Source: Lutraria lutraria
Taxonomy: Eukaryota; Mollusca; Bivalvia; Venerida; Mactridae
Direction of reading: 5' to 3'
DNA length: 64,000 nucleotides
Assembly (NCBI GenBank): GCA_964023205.1
Contig: OZ026843.1
Location: 4,759,029 to 4,823,028, forward strand
Made by a program: the position numbers and the translations under genes. Below, piece by piece: positions 32,066 to 44,921 of the stretch (position 1 is its first letter; each line of letters begins with the position of its first letter). The notes under the pieces were generated by a model. The model was not told where the DNA came from, searched no databases, and saw only the letters and a list, made by a program, of their open reading frames with translations.

Positions 32066-35000
32066 AACCAAACAACTCAAACATGGTAACCTGTTTTTAA
32101 CCCCTTTTATCTGTATATTCTTCATTATATAACACTGTCAACTTTAAATCATGTCTTGCAAATACATTTGTGTTTACCTTTTCTCTCCAATCCATTTACG
32201 CTTTTAATTCCTTGCACAGACGCACACCTGCACATACTACAAGAAAGTGGAGTGTTGCAGTATATATAGATAGATAGTGCCGATGTTGGTGAGTTGAAAT
32301 AATGTACTCTCCGTTAGAAAAGCAAGCGAATACGAAATGGTTCATATACACACAACGTATATTAAAATGGAGTTTACAATGCACATATTGCGAGAGTGAA
32401 ATATTAGTTGAAAGTTATCATTAATATGGAAAGTGTCATGCAAACTTTAAGTACTGGTACAGTTGTAAGGTAGTATTATACGCACAATGTGTGTATCGAG
32501 TGGAGACCAGGGTATGTTAACAAAATCAGAGCTGAACTCAACATATTTATTGAAACGATAGACCAGACAAACGCAAATAAAGACCAATTGTCTATAAATA
32601 CCGTATTTTCTCCATCTTCTAATATTTCTCCCTTGTTAGTCACATGTACTTTTACATATACAACAACATTTTGTTTAACCTTAGGAAAGTACATGCTATC
32701 ACCAAATATGGCAGTGGTATCTAAATCAGAATTCAGACTGTCAACGTAAACATTCGTGATTTTCTTAGTAGTTCGTTGTAGTGTTAATTTTTGATAGAAC
32801 GTCCTACGTCGGTACACTCTTTGACACTAAGTTTTTGTCTTCAATTGTTCTATGTATGGATTTTGGGTTGAGGGTTCTAAGGAAAGGTAGTATTTTGGGG
32901 AAGGTTGGATGTTTTCTTGACTGTTTATTTTCGACGAATCCTTTTCTCATCTACATTTTATATCGCTTTTTGGAAACGGAATGATATTTCAGCTTTCCAT
33001 AGCCGACACTTCCTCGGCGCGCATGAATTTTGATGCGGACCAAAGTACTACGTTTATCAACATCCGCCATTCAGTTGTTACCCATGACTTAAAAAAGTAA
33101 ATGACAAATGCAAGCATATTCCGTATTTCATTGCAAGTAGGTTTGCCAGTAAACACTGTCTTAGCGGCCACCTCCGAATAAAGTCTACCTTGTGAATCGA
33201 GGTAATTGTTTTAAAACCGTCATATATTACTTAGAACAAATGACGTCAGAATAAGGGTCATCTGTCAATAAAGGTCATAGTTTGTCTTTCCCAATGGTGT
33301 CCTTTGTTCACGGTTGGTTACGTATACAAAATTAACAGAACATTTTATTTGCGTATACATTAACAAGAGACAAAATAAATTCTGATAAAGGTCACATTCA
33401 TGCTCACCTTAAGATGGTATCTCTTCAAATGTTTCACAGTACATGTACAATACGTGATATTAGTGAAAACAAAGAATCCATCACATCACCATCAGATATG
33501 AGTTTAAAAGTTCACTTACATTTTATTACATCGTAGTTCAGTTGCAATTTACATGGCAATAAGTTTAATCTATATAAGTCATGATATGTAACAAACATAA
33601 AACGAGGCATGCATTCATGCATGGAAAAAAAATATTACTAATTGTGATAGTTCATGTCTAAAATGATGCGGGAAAGAATCGGAACAAATGACTTGTTTTA
33701 CGGGATTTAAGACAGAGCAATTATGTTTTATACTATGGAATTTACACATTATTCACAACCTGAGTTTTTGTTGATCAGGCGAATTTTGAACATTTTAAGA
33801 CATCGTGCAAGAGACAAAGACTAAAAAATACATAAAACATCAAAAAGGCACACATCTTGTACAAATGGTATTTTGTTACAATGTATGAAAAAGCAAAAGC
33901 ATTTTGGCGTCGCGTCATGTTACATAAATGTGTACGAACATAGCGCGTCACGTCATTACATTTTTTACAATTATATGGGTTGTAATCATTCAGCATTGGC
34001 AATCATATTACGTATATTTGTTTTTAAAAAACCCGTAAATATATGTACGTATATTCACGAAGTACGTCATCGGTTGGTTAAACAAAGACACGGTAATACT
34101 ATGTATGTCGAATATATTTTTCTCATTAGAAGTGTGGAAAAACATTATATGTTATGTGTCATCATCTTCCATATGTTGCCATTAACTCTTTCTAGACTAA
34201 ATAAAAGGAAACATGATCTCATTGCGCTAAATACTAATAGTTGATGTAATATTTGAATCTTACAATCAACTTATTGCGTAGTGCAAATGTAAAACAACAA
34301 CAGCATTGTAAGAATAAAACAGATTATACACGGTTTCTTGTAGATATCGAACGCCGGCACGGACTTTGTTGTCGTCAAAGTCCATTTTAACAGTATAAAC
34401 ACACTTAATGAAAGTCAATGTACATGTATATGCGCAGCATGTTAAGAAATTAAATCGCGATGTATATTTAAAGAAATGATATATTTTCATTTCAAATACA
34501 TGTAGATCATAAAGTAATGTACCCGGGAGGACGGGCTGTAACATAAAGTAACTGTTTTCATATGTCCTTCAGAGGGAGTGAACCATTGTAATCTATACTG
34601 GAACAAAATAACGGCCCTGGATTGACGAACACAGTGTTAACGCACAAAATAGATGGACTGCATGCAAAGATCGACTTAAAGGGGACGGGCTTTTGCTCCC
34701 GTTTCCAAGAATCATATTATGTCATCTCCCTGAATTAAGATTGAAGCTAAAGTTAACTTAAAGGCACCAAGTTTGAGACTTAATTCCAGGGTGACAAACT
34801 CGAGGCTATCTTACTTTCGTCATGTAGTAGTAAGGTCTAAATGTGTGTTTCTGGTTGAATTAAACAAGTGAGAAAGATGATGTACCTTTACTCTGGTTGG
34901 ATAACCAAAAACAAACAAAAACATGTTCGTGCCTAATGGGATAGCATCGATGTTTTTGGCCAACTCGACGAGGTTGTTAACTGTCGATGTCCACGTAAAA

Positions 35001-36067
35001 TTAACAGATTACAAAAAAATATCAAGGGGATAAATGGGCTGACATTTACATCTTCCAGTCGGTTCAGAGAGAATGATTTACTATCCTTTTCAGAAAATCA
35101 CATAAGTTGTACCTATATGTATTGTTTAGAGTGCCTGTTTGAGGGGTTTTCGTGAACAAGAAAGCTAATAGGAGCGGTACTAAATATAGCAATAATCCTT
35201 TCCTTGGCAAACTTTGAACACGAATTGAATCTAAAATATAAAGACACAATTAATAATTTGCTACTAAGAAGAAAAAAACCCAGATTAAAGCAGTTCAAGT
35301 CAATTCAGTATAAGTTCATTACACTGATGGTCCTAACAGTAGCAGAAAGGGCATAGAAGTATATATAGGGACTCAATTAAACCAGACCTAGGTTACTTAT
35401 ATAGGCATGCCGGGGGGGATATCAGCATAGAAAGTCTAATGGTGAATTTGATATCTCCAGTCAGTATGAAAAATCTTAACATTATGTTAAACGCAAATGG
35501 AAAAGAACGTGATCAGAGAGAGAGACATAAAATTATACATATTTTGACTTGACTTGTTGTGAATATAAAATAATATAAAATAAAAAGTACCGCAACCAAT
35601 TGGCTGATTGTGATCAAACGTTAGTAATTTAAATAGGGAATATTGGTAAAAAAAGGACTAACTAATTTGGTTCTATTACATTGATATGATAGAAATGTAT
35701 GGACGTATTTTATCATCTAACAAATGTAACCTTACAAAACATTAATATCTTGGTTCATATATTATGCAAGATCAATTAAATGTGTCAAACAAATACTAAA
35801 TTGGATCCTTATAGTTTCAAAGATTTCCGGAAGTGAAAAAGGTATAGATACAGTTGAACACGATGACTAAGACCACCAATTTGAAAGGAATAAAAGACAT
35901 ATCGCCATTAATTGGGTCTTAATTCCTAGCTTTGTTTAGTTCATTATATTAAAACCCAGTCAATTAACGCCAGTGAATAATGCAACTTAGCAATTTTGCA
36001 ATGTATACACGTACACTATAGTGAGCGACGAATATACAGTAAGGCCTCTCTTAGCAACCATCTTAGT
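32066..36067. other. Gene-free stretch, 4 kb
   Basis: I find no exon I can defend. An open frame of 113 codons at 32817-32476 (minus) has no recognisable features and is open on both strands. About 33060-32990 (minus strand) matches 53961-54030 (ggcggatgttgataaacg ... catcaaaattcatgcgcg), a dispersed repeat. About 33235-33320 is another 'ggtca' repeat copy. Confidence 0.5.
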
Positions 36068-36300
36068 ATGTCAACATGGGAGAAGAAGTGGTATAGGGGT
36101 AGAGCATCGGATTTCTAAGCCGGGGAATTTTCAGGTTCTAATCCCCCCGTCCGAGTTTCGGAATTTGACCGGAACCTTCACAATCCCTTCTTTCGGCACG
36201 AGTACTGGCCAGAACCCAGGAAGCAGTCAATATGCTTAATATAAGTTGTAAGAACTTGCTCTACAATCGATGTAAAATAAATAAATTTAACTACCGTGTG
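36068..36300 (+). repeat. tRNA-derived SINE
   Basis: An A-box-like region (gtggtataggggtagagcat, 36089-36108) and a B-box-like region (caggttctaatcccc) lie about 35 bp apart, as in a tRNA head. A body and 3' part 'cttaatataagttgtaagaa' follow, ending in an AAATAAATAAA-type tail near 36290. The best-preserved SINE of the window. Confidence 0.7.
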
Positions 36301-36339
36301 GAATCATTAATTTTCATTGGGGATTTAATAGTGGATTTC

Positions 36340-37110
36340 GTGTAGTAACTAGTCCCAAAGATGGAGTTCACGGGTTTAACTTCCCCTTTCTTGTGCTCTG
36401 GCCCAGTAATTAACAACATGGGCCTTGCGCCAAATAGTCAAGGGAAGTACAACAGCCTCTATCTCCAGTTTATGGGTAGAAGTGGATCTCAGGCCCCCAG
36501 GGCTACCTAAGGGCTTGATATTGATTTTTGTCAAGTTTACTTAGTAGAGTTTGGGAAGCTGCGGCATCAACTTCTAATTTATGCTGTGGCTGGTCCCCAA
36601 ATAATATACCAGAGGTATAGATAACATCTATGTCTCTGAATATACCAACAGTGTATTTCTTTTGATATTTTGAATCCGAACTTTAGCCCATTCCAAAATC
36701 ATATCTAACTCTGTCTGTGCCTTCGTGGCCATAGTTTTAAGATTCAAGACTTAAGTATCCATGAGCCTGAATCCGATCTGCAAACTGACTAAGAGACAGG
36801 TTTGATTTTGAGTTGGATACAGGAAGATTATTTATTAGTAAATTAGATAAGAGAAAGAATCGTTCCTTGAGGGCACTTTCTTGGTCCGAGAGGACATTAT
36901 TCATCGTACGAGTAGTTTATTTGGATTTTTTGCCCTTGTAGGAAAGACCCGAGGTACTGGAAACAAGCTCCCGTTATACCATATCTTTTTTAGTTTGTAA
37001 AGAACACCAAAGTACCTTGTTAAAGCTCTAGATGTCACAGTTTTGATTGAATCTTCACCAAACCTGATTATTGAGCGAACTTTCACTATTTTTAACAATT
37101 TACAAGTCTT
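36340..37110 (-). pseudogene. Non-LTR (RNase H-bearing clade) RT relic, copy 1
   Basis: The minus strand has, in broken frames, a basic RT block near 37090-36900, an SLSQFADRIQ block (the FADD box region, degraded) near 36800, DAAASQTLLSKLD near 36560 and a LGQSTRKGKL-like end near 36380. The sequence parallels 41200-40955 (cttgtgctctggcccagta; cctaagggcttgat). Same family and strand as the relic at 40.1-42.5 kb. Confidence 0.6.
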
Positions 37111-37306
37111 TAGATATAGCCTTTTTTTTAAATGTGTTTAAAAATTTAACAGTACATGTTTAGGCTATTTTAAGTGAAAGTTTGTATGCTTGTATATTTG
37201 TTGAACAATGTTAAGTAGAAAAATTATTTGATCAAAGAAAGTAATTTCTATATTGTATACAAGTTTAACATATACGTATATTATCAGTATAGTTTCTAAT
37301 TTGAAA

Positions 37307-38628
37307 TACAGTGCAACCTCTCCAAAGCAACACCCTTAGAGAGTAGCCAATTTAAAATATGTTGTTGTTGAGAGGTTGTTGCTCTAGAGAGATTAAGTTA
37401 ATAGATAAATCATGCAGTGAGAAAAATCTTACTATTGTTGTAAAAATGGGAGGTTGTTGCTCTAGAGAGATTAAGTTAATAGAGAGAAAATCTTACTATT
37501 GTTGTTGAGAGGTTGTTGCTCTAGAGAGATTAAGTTAATAGATAAATCATGCAGTGAGAAAAATCTTACTATTGTTGTTGGGAGGTTGTTGCCCTAGAGA
37601 GATTAAGTTAATAAATAAATCATGCAGTGAGAAAAATCTTACTATTGTTGTTGGGAGGTTGTTGCTCTAGAGAGATTAAGTTAATAGATAAATCATGCAG
37701 TGAGAAAAATCTTACTATTGTTGTTGGGAGGTTGTTGCTCTAGAGAGATTTAGTTAATAGAGAGAAAATCTTACTATTGTTGTTGGGAGGTTGTTGCTCT
37801 AGAGAGATTAAGTTAATAGAGAGAAAATCTTACTATTGTTGTTGGGAGGTTGTTGCCCTAGAGAGATTTAGTTTATAGATAAATCATGCAGTGAGAAAAA
37901 TCTTACTATTGTTGTTGGGAGGTTGTTGCCCTAGAGAGATTTAGTTAATAGATAAATCATGCAGTGAGAAAAATCTTACTATTGTTGTTGGGAGGTTGTT
38001 GCCCTAGAGAGATTAAGTTAATAGATAAATCATGCAGTGAGAAAAATCTTACTATTGTTGTTGGGAGGTTGTTGCCCTAGAGAGATTTAGTTAATAGATA
38101 AATCATGCAGTGAGAAAAATCTTACTATTGTTGTTGGGAGGTTGTTGCCCTAGAGAGATTTAGTTAATAGATAAATCATGCAGTGAGAAAAATCTTACTA
38201 TTGTTGTTGGGAGGTTGTTGCCCTAGAGAGATTTAGTTAATAGATAAATCATGCAGTAAGAAAAATCTTACTATTGTTGTTGGGAGGTTGTTGCCCTAGA
38301 GAGATTTAGTTAATAGATAAATCATGCAGTGAGAAAAATCTTACTATTGTTGTTGGGAGGTTGTTGCCCTAGAGAGATTTAGTTAATAGATAAATCATGC
38401 AGTGAGAAAAATCTTACTATTGTTGTTGGGAGGTTGTTGCTCTAGAGAGATTTAGTTAATAGATAAATCATGCAGTGAGAAAAATCTTACTATTGTTGTT
38501 GGGAGGTTGTTGCCCTAGAGAGATTTAGTTAATAGATAAATCATGCAGTGAGAAAAATCTTACTATTGTTGTTGGGAGGTTGTTGCTCTAGAGAGGGCCG
38601 CTCTGGAGAGCCGCTCTGGAGAGGTTTA
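37307..38628. mobile_element. MITE family A, copy 4, internally amplified
   Basis: The left end tacagtgcaacctctcc matches the family; the right end (gccgctctggagaggttta) matches the family's subterminal part but lacks the final CACTGTA. Single-unit family members are 180-200 bp; this one is about 1.3 kb because its inner block is repeated 18 times. Confidence 0.8.
37374..38600. repeat. 18-unit tandem array (73 bp, with 59-bp variants)
   Basis: Unit starts (ggttgttgc) are at 37374, 37452, 37511, 37584, 37657, 37730, 37789, 37848, 37921 and then every 73 bp to 38578. Three spacings are 59 bp, from loss of 14 bp around 'ataaatcatgcagtga'. Units differ by few bases (ctctag/ccctag; attaag/atttag), so the spread was recent. 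The unit corresponds to the single internal block of MITE copies 3 and 5. Confidence 0.95.
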
Positions 38629-38754
38629 AATGTAGTAATTTAATAAATAGCTTTGTTCTGTTACTTATATAGCTATGTTGTTTCATTTTTTATTTTTACA
38701 ATATATCTATTAGATTCTTAGAGAACTATTATTATTAAAATAGGAATATAATGC

Positions 38755-38938
38755 TACAGTACAACCTCTGTAGAGCAACACCCCGTGGGAGCTGCAAATA
38801 TTGGCCATTGTTTAGAGGTTGTTGCTCTACAGAGGTTAAATTTATAGTAAATATCTGCAGCTTAGGGAAATGTTTAAGGTGTAGTTATAGAGGCTATTGC
38901 TCTACTACAGAGGGCCGCTTTGGTGAGGTTGTACTGTA
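38755..38938. mobile_element. MITE family A, copy 5
   Basis: TACAGTACAACCTCTGTAGA at the left and gtgaggttgtactgta at the right; one internal block with 'gaggttgttgctctacagag'. Confidence 0.8.
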
Positions 38939-38939
38939 T

Positions 38940-40099
38940 TTTAACTTAATAGCTTATTTTCTAAACATCAAATTTTCCTTTTTTGTGTATACAGACTTGC
39001 AGATTGATGTCAAAGGATAATTGGGAGTAGAGAAAAGTGCACTGTCAGCCTGATATTCATATAACTTGGATGATTTATAAGGAGTAGACATTTTTACCCA
39101 TTTGGATACCATAGTAAATACCTATAAGGTTCTTTCCGATATGTGGTTTGCATTCTCTTTTTAATACAACATATATAAGAGGATGCAAACTCTTGAATAA
39201 GTCTGATGTAGGGTATATATAAGCTTCATCATATATGATCAGACACACCTTTTGCAGCCAGCCACATTTGTAAGTACATGTATTTGATAAAAGGCTTTGC
39301 ATGAGACATACCGGAGATGTACTGGTTTAATTATTATAGAAAAATAACCCCAAATGTTTATTATTTATATATTTGTCAATTTTAAGATATGAGATATGCA
39401 GTACTGGTAGTTATAAAAGAATATAAAAGTCAAATTATGACCATGACATCTTGATCCTGTAATAACTTACATACTTTTTATGTTAGGTTGATGAAATTTG
39501 GTATGTAGATATATATGTGCATAAATGTATCACCAATAGATTATAAAAATGTAATATTTTTTAATAAAAAAAACACTATTTACTAATATGTTAACATATT
39601 CATAAATAGTGGTATATTTTTTTTTAAATCAGTATCTATTTATTATTCATTTATTTATAATCTATTCATGATACAGTTACCTGTGAAATAGATGGCTATC
39701 ATAATTGAGATAGTTTATGTTAGTACCTAAGTTTGGATATTCTCTGACTAGAGAGTTTCAATTAATTTTAGGATTTCTCCAACCATGCAGTCATTGTCAA
39801 GGCCCAACATGTAGCTAGGGGACTTATGTGTTGTTAATTATATAATCCAAGTCCAAACTGTCCTTGCCGATAAATATCATCAAGGACTTGTATATAAGTC
39901 CTTGATATCATAAAGTTAATTAATAAAATTGTCAACATTACAGTATAGACTCAGAAATATGAACATAAAGAAGTAAGTATAAACTTAGAAGTATGAACAT
40001 AAAGACTTAAGTATAGACTCAGAAATATGAACATAAAGAAGTAAGTATAAACTCAGAAATATGAACTTTTAAGACTTAAGTATTAATATAGAAAACAGA
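38940..40099. other. Gene-free stretch with small repeats
   Basis: No gene is seen. A hairpin at 39874-39908 (atatcatcaaggactt / aagtccttgatat) and a tandem of about four 35-bp units at 39942-40081 (gtatagactcagaaatatga ...) are the only structures. Confidence 0.6.
39942..40081. repeat. 35-bp tandem repeat, about 4 units
   Basis: 'agactcagaaatatgaacat' and 'aaagaagtaagtata' words recur four times with small changes. Confidence 0.85.
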
Positions 40100-42535
40100 T
40101 TTGCACCCAGACTGAGCAGACGGGTTATACATTTGTCTATCCTTTGAAGGAAGACTTCAGATCATCTGAGCCCCACTGAATAATGGACAGAATCACAGCC
40201 ACCCATCGCCATGCTAGAAAAGGGATCTCTGGACCAGAGCTTGAAGGGCCCGTGACCTGATCAATAAACTTATTTCAGTGGGTGAGAGTTTGACTTTTGT
40301 ATCAACAGTCACATGATCCAGGCCAGATTTCCCAGCCCTATCAGCCGCCTCATCCCCCCCCCCAACACCGATGTGAGCTGGGCACCACACTAAAGTAATA
40401 TTCAGACCATCTTGTTGGATTGGAATCTGATTTAGTATAATAATAGGTCCGGTTTGGATTTACAATGAATATTTTTAATTGACCACAGCGCCGAAAGAGA
40501 ATCAGAATATATAACTCTGTTTTTTGGTCTATGTTGAATTACTAGTAGCTCATTGGATTTATTAAAGCTATCATTTCTGCTGGATAGATTGACAAATTGT
40601 CTGAAAGTCTATCAACAGATGAGAAATTTTGTGAGGGAATAAAAAATGCTGCTGCTACTTTTCCAGATTGGGGACACTTTGATCCATCCGTATAAGTACT
40701 AAAATGATTGTAATATAATTTTCTTCTGAATATAGTTTTACCTGAATATTGCTTAAATGAGGGAGTTGATTTTTCAAATTAAGATTAGATAGGGTGAGGT
40801 CAACCTGAGGCGAGGATGTAAGCCATGGATGATCAATCTCTGACCTGAAGTCTGCTACAGTGTATGTCTCTGAGGACGAACTGACTTCAACCAAGTTTTG
40901 GGTTGAGGTCCAGAATTGGGGGGGGGGGGTATTATTTTAATCATACTCTTGGTGAAGTGTCCAGTCCCAAAGGTAGAGTTCAAAGGGTTATTTCCCCTTG
41001 TTTGTGCTCTGGCCCAGTATTTGACGACATGAGCATTGTGCCTGATAGCCAATGGAAGTACATGCACCAGCCTCCGCTTCCTGTTTGTGAGTAGGGGTGG
41101 AGCTCAGGGCCCCCATTGCTATCCTAAGGGCTTGATTTCGTATTTTATCTAGCTGAACTAGTAAAGATGAGGCAGCTGCAGTATAAATTTCAGCACCATA
41201 ATCAATTTTGGATCTAATAAGAGAGATATATAGAAGCAATAAACTTTTTTTATTTGCTCCAAAGTCAGTATGTTTTAGCATTTTCATCATGTAAACTTTT
41301 TAATTACATACTCAATATGAGGTTTAAAAGTAAGTTTTTTATCCAAATCATACTTAAGAATTTTGTCATTTTCTCAAATTTAATTTGTGTTACTACCAAG
41401 GTGTATATCTAATTCATGCTGCAACTGGTGCCCAAATAGGATACAGACATGTTTTTCTTTTGAAATTTTTAATCCCCAGTTTGAGCCCATTATCAAATCA
41501 TCTCTAACACTTTTTTAGCCTTTAAGTGGCCAAACTTTATCAATAAATTAAAAAGAAGAGGGGAAAGAATCGTGACTGAGGGGTACCTCTCGAGACACTT
41601 TCCTGGTTTTGAGAGGGTACCACTTATAGCCTATTACCCTTACTTGAATTGTTCACCAAAGTGCCATGTTAAATCAAATGCTGCCTGTAGGTCATGAAAA
41701 ATGGCTTACCTGTTTTTGGCTGCAATGATATCATGTTGTAAACGAGCAAGTTGGTCTAAAGTGCTCCTTCCCTTTCTAAAGCCAGACTGAGAGGGATCTA
41801 AGTAATAATTAAATTTAATATAATGATCTAAACAGTTCTTTACCATTGCCTCTAGCAATTTCCCAGAGTGTTTTTAACAGATATAATTCAAGCTTCATTC
41901 ATGTTTTTAAACATACTGTAGTTAATTTTGTCCTGTGCAGGGGCAGAGCTTTTTCTGTCATGAATGTATCTTTTTAGTTCTTTTAATGAAAATGTATGGT
42001 TTACTTAAAGGAGTGTCATTTAGCCCCAGCTTATATAATGCTTCGCGATGCTGTGACTCAAAATGTTTTGATATGCCAAAGTTTCAGGTGATAAGTTTAA
42101 CTCACTTGATACTTCTTTATAATGCTTTACTAAAATTTGAGCCTTTTCAAAGGGTGTTTTTGCAATATCATCTTTAAATTTTAACAACGGTACAGAGCTG
42201 ATTCTTTTGCCTGATAATTTCTTTATTTTGTTCCAAAGAGGCTTTAGGAAAAGTTCAGATACATAAGTACTTATACTTAACCATGAGTAGAATTGATTCT
42301 GTCAAATGTGACAGGTGATCATTGATGTCATCAGAGTAGACTTGATTTTGATTAAGTGAGCTTTGAAGAATTTTGAATCAGTAGAATTTTTACTATTAAC
42401 TGAGATTAAGATTTGGAAAATATCTGACCCCAGGGTATCTTAATGAACTCCCCAAGCTGAATATAAGGCAATTTTAGAGGTTCCAAAAGTTAAGTCAATA
42501 CATGATATGTAGGGCAAGTTCAAATATGGGTCATC
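40100..42535 (-). pseudogene. Non-LTR retrotransposon relic with RT and RNase H, copy 2
   Basis: Read on the minus strand, the order is: end of the endonuclease (DLTFGTSK, then a degraded GSDHFPI-like block near 42440), RT N-terminal block WNKIKKLSGKRISS (about 42230), KNTLG / SQSGFRKGRSTLDQLARLQH (about 41790), a long RT thumb with LLLLYISLIRSKIDYGAEIY and LDKIRNQALRIAMGALSSTP (41240-41060), and an RNase H domain with YTDGSK-like, YSDSLSALWSIK-like and APAHIGVGG-like blocks (about 40700-40370). A C-terminal RNase H points to an I-like clade. Frames are broken throughout. Confidence 0.7.
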
Positions 42536-42539
42536 TGGA

Positions 42540-43183
42540 TTTATAAACTAGGTCACTATATTGCTCACATGACAATTGTTTTGAGCTTGTGTCATGAGGT
42601 CTGTTGTTATCAAAGTTAAAATTCTGTTATTTGACCTGTTGACCTAATAATTAGACCCTAGATGACCCATGTCTGAACTTGTCCCCCAAATCATTAAGAC
42701 AAACATTCTGGTAACGTTTGGTGAAGATCCAATCATAACCGTGACATCTACATCCCTGACCTAACTCATGGGTCAAGTTCTTCACCAATAAATTGGTGTG
42801 AATTAAGCTAAGAAAATATACATATATATTGGCCTGCCATCTAACTCAATCATGAGCTCTTTTCCTCTATATTACTCTGTTCAATATTCAATACTCTTGG
42901 TATTTTTAAAACTACCTGTGGCTTTCTGAGGGGGAAAATATACAGTGCGATAAATCAGAAACGGGGGAAGTATGAAATAGAAACCATTCAATCTTTTTTT
43001 GTCAATTTCTTGACATAGCCTTTGATTTTGATGATTATTTTGCATTTAAAAGCCATTTTTGGTGATTTATTTTGCAATTGCTGTTTGTGGACTTCTTTGA
43101 TTTCTTTTCAATGGGAAATATCACTTGATTTGGGGAAAAATATATACAGCATTTTTATGGGGAAATATATGTTTTTGGGGCCC
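42540..43183. other. Repeat-like gene-free stretch
   Basis: It interrupts the endonuclease part of the relic next to it. 'gggtcatctggattta...' (42528) and 'agatgacccatgtctgaact' (42661) are inverted words around about 150 bp, so a small inserted element is likely. No coding sequence is seen. Confidence 0.4.
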
Positions 43184-43312
43184 AAGGGGTTTGTCACGAA
43201 AAAAAGTAAAAAAAAACCTTTTTTCCATGTAACCCATATATATAAAGAATTATATATATATGGGTTACATGGAAAACAATTTTTTTGGATTTTTTTCGTG
43301 ACAAACCCCTTT
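43184..43312. repeat. Long hairpin (arms about 60 bp)
   Basis: aaggggtttgtcacgaaaaa ... ccatgtaacccatatatata on the left and its near-complement on the right fold around a loop of about 9 nt (aagaattat). A few mismatches only. Confidence 0.85.
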
Positions 43313-43639
43313 GTTTGGGGCTAGGGGCTGCTAGGGGAAACTATAACTGTAAAATATACAAAAAAATCACTGAATTTCATGTGTGTAATTTGTAATTTGC
43401 TTCCATGTTTTATAATCCATGTATATGTGTACCTTTACCAAAAATAAATCAATATCAACAAATCAACTAATTAAGTTTAAACAAGCAAATTTGTTGAATT
43501 TCCCCTGTCAAGTATTTTCTAGCATGCCAGCATTAATTACAGGCCTGTGCGAGCTACAAATCCATTCCAAGCAACATATTACAGCAAACTACCTTTCAAA
43601 TTACTGTAAGAAACAGTAAAATTGAAACATTTTTTTCTA

Positions 43640-44400
43640 ATTAAAAAAGGGGGATAATTCTGTCAAAATGCATGATAGTTATAACAATTATTCACAATTA
43701 GCATATTTCCACTCATCACACTCTACTAATATTACTAAGCTGAGCAAAAAGAAAAAAGATATCACTTTAGAAGCAAAACAAAAGAATTGGCAAAACTTAT
43801 GTAAATCTACTAATCTTAAATAGTCCTAAAAGGCAGATAATTCAGTCAAAATAAAAGATATAGTTATGATTCTTGCTCTCTCTACACTCTACTAAGATTT
43901 TGAGTTTCATTCTGTTAAAATTCCCTTTGGCACTCACATTTAGTCATTGTAAGTAACAGCAAAAGTAACATTTTTTTTAATTCAAAAAGGGGTATAATTC
44001 TATCAGAATGTTTGGTAGAGTTATGGTTCTTGATCTGAGCGAGTATTTTTCCACAACAATCACACTCTACCAATATATATCATGCCTTTGGCACTTTCTT
44101 TTCAAATTATAGTGTAAGGTACAGAGAAAGTAACAATTTTTCCAAGTTGAAAAGGGGGATAATTTAGTCAAAATGGATGATAAGAGTTATGGTTATCAAT
44201 CAGTACTCTTCCACTCAGAAATCAGTGTGGTTCCCTATTGTACTTTCAAGTTATTGGAAGCAGGTATTGTTAGTATATTCATTAATATATGTGTACATGT
44301 ACTTGTTGTAATTTAAGTTACAGAGAAAGTGACATTTTTCTAAGTTAAAAAGGGGGATAATTTAGTCAAAATGCATGTAAGAGTTAATATGTTTCTTGAT
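43640..44400. repeat. Irregular tandem repeat, about 5 units of 150-190 bp
   Basis: 'aaagggggataattctgtca' or close variants begin units near 43645, 43828, 43984, 44150 and 44347, each followed by 'aaaatgcatgatag..gtta' and often 'cactctacta'. Diverged core of a dispersed repeat. Confidence 0.7.
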
Positions 44401-44921
44401 AAGTACACTTTCTTTCAGCACGCTGTACATACATATGTTTTAAGTTCCAAACAAAACCCTTCAAAAGTTTTTAAAGTAATTGCAAGATTCAAAAAGTGTG
44501 AAACTGGCCTTCTTCCATTTGGACCGTCTTAGTAGCAGACCGTCGTGGAAATCTGCCGCCTTTACACCTTCGATTATACCAGCGGTACATATATATATGT
44601 ACCTGATTATACTCATGCTCGGAATTTCCTTTCTATAACTTAATTAGCATATAACTTAAATTTAGTCCCAACTAATTAGCATTATATTCCAAAAATGTGA
44701 ACATATAGGCTTACATAGCCCTCATACTAATCACAGGGGGACGTAGTGTATCCTGCGATAATAATTTGGTCAATTTATGACGACGAAATTTATGTTTATT
44801 TATATATACATTATCCCTCTGTGGTACTAATTCGGCTTTCCGGTTGGCCGATTTTCATGAACGATTTCGGAATTAGGGCCATCCTCTCAGACTGTGCGGG
44901 ACGGGCAGAGTCAAAGAGTAA

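Noticed and set aside
32476..32817. Protein gene of 113 codons (minus strand)
   Set aside because: No homology or splice signals; the opposite strand is open too.
36080..36160. Functional tRNA gene
   Set aside because: A- and B-box-like motifs exist, but no cloverleaf with paired acceptor stem can be drawn; a SINE body and A-rich tail follow.
37374..38600. CRISPR-like array
   Set aside because: Units are contiguous with no unique spacers, lie inside MITE ends, and the genome is eukaryotic.
41041..41094. Protein gene on the plus strand near 40.9-41.1 kb
   Set aside because: Antisense of the recognisable reverse-transcriptase thumb on the minus strand.
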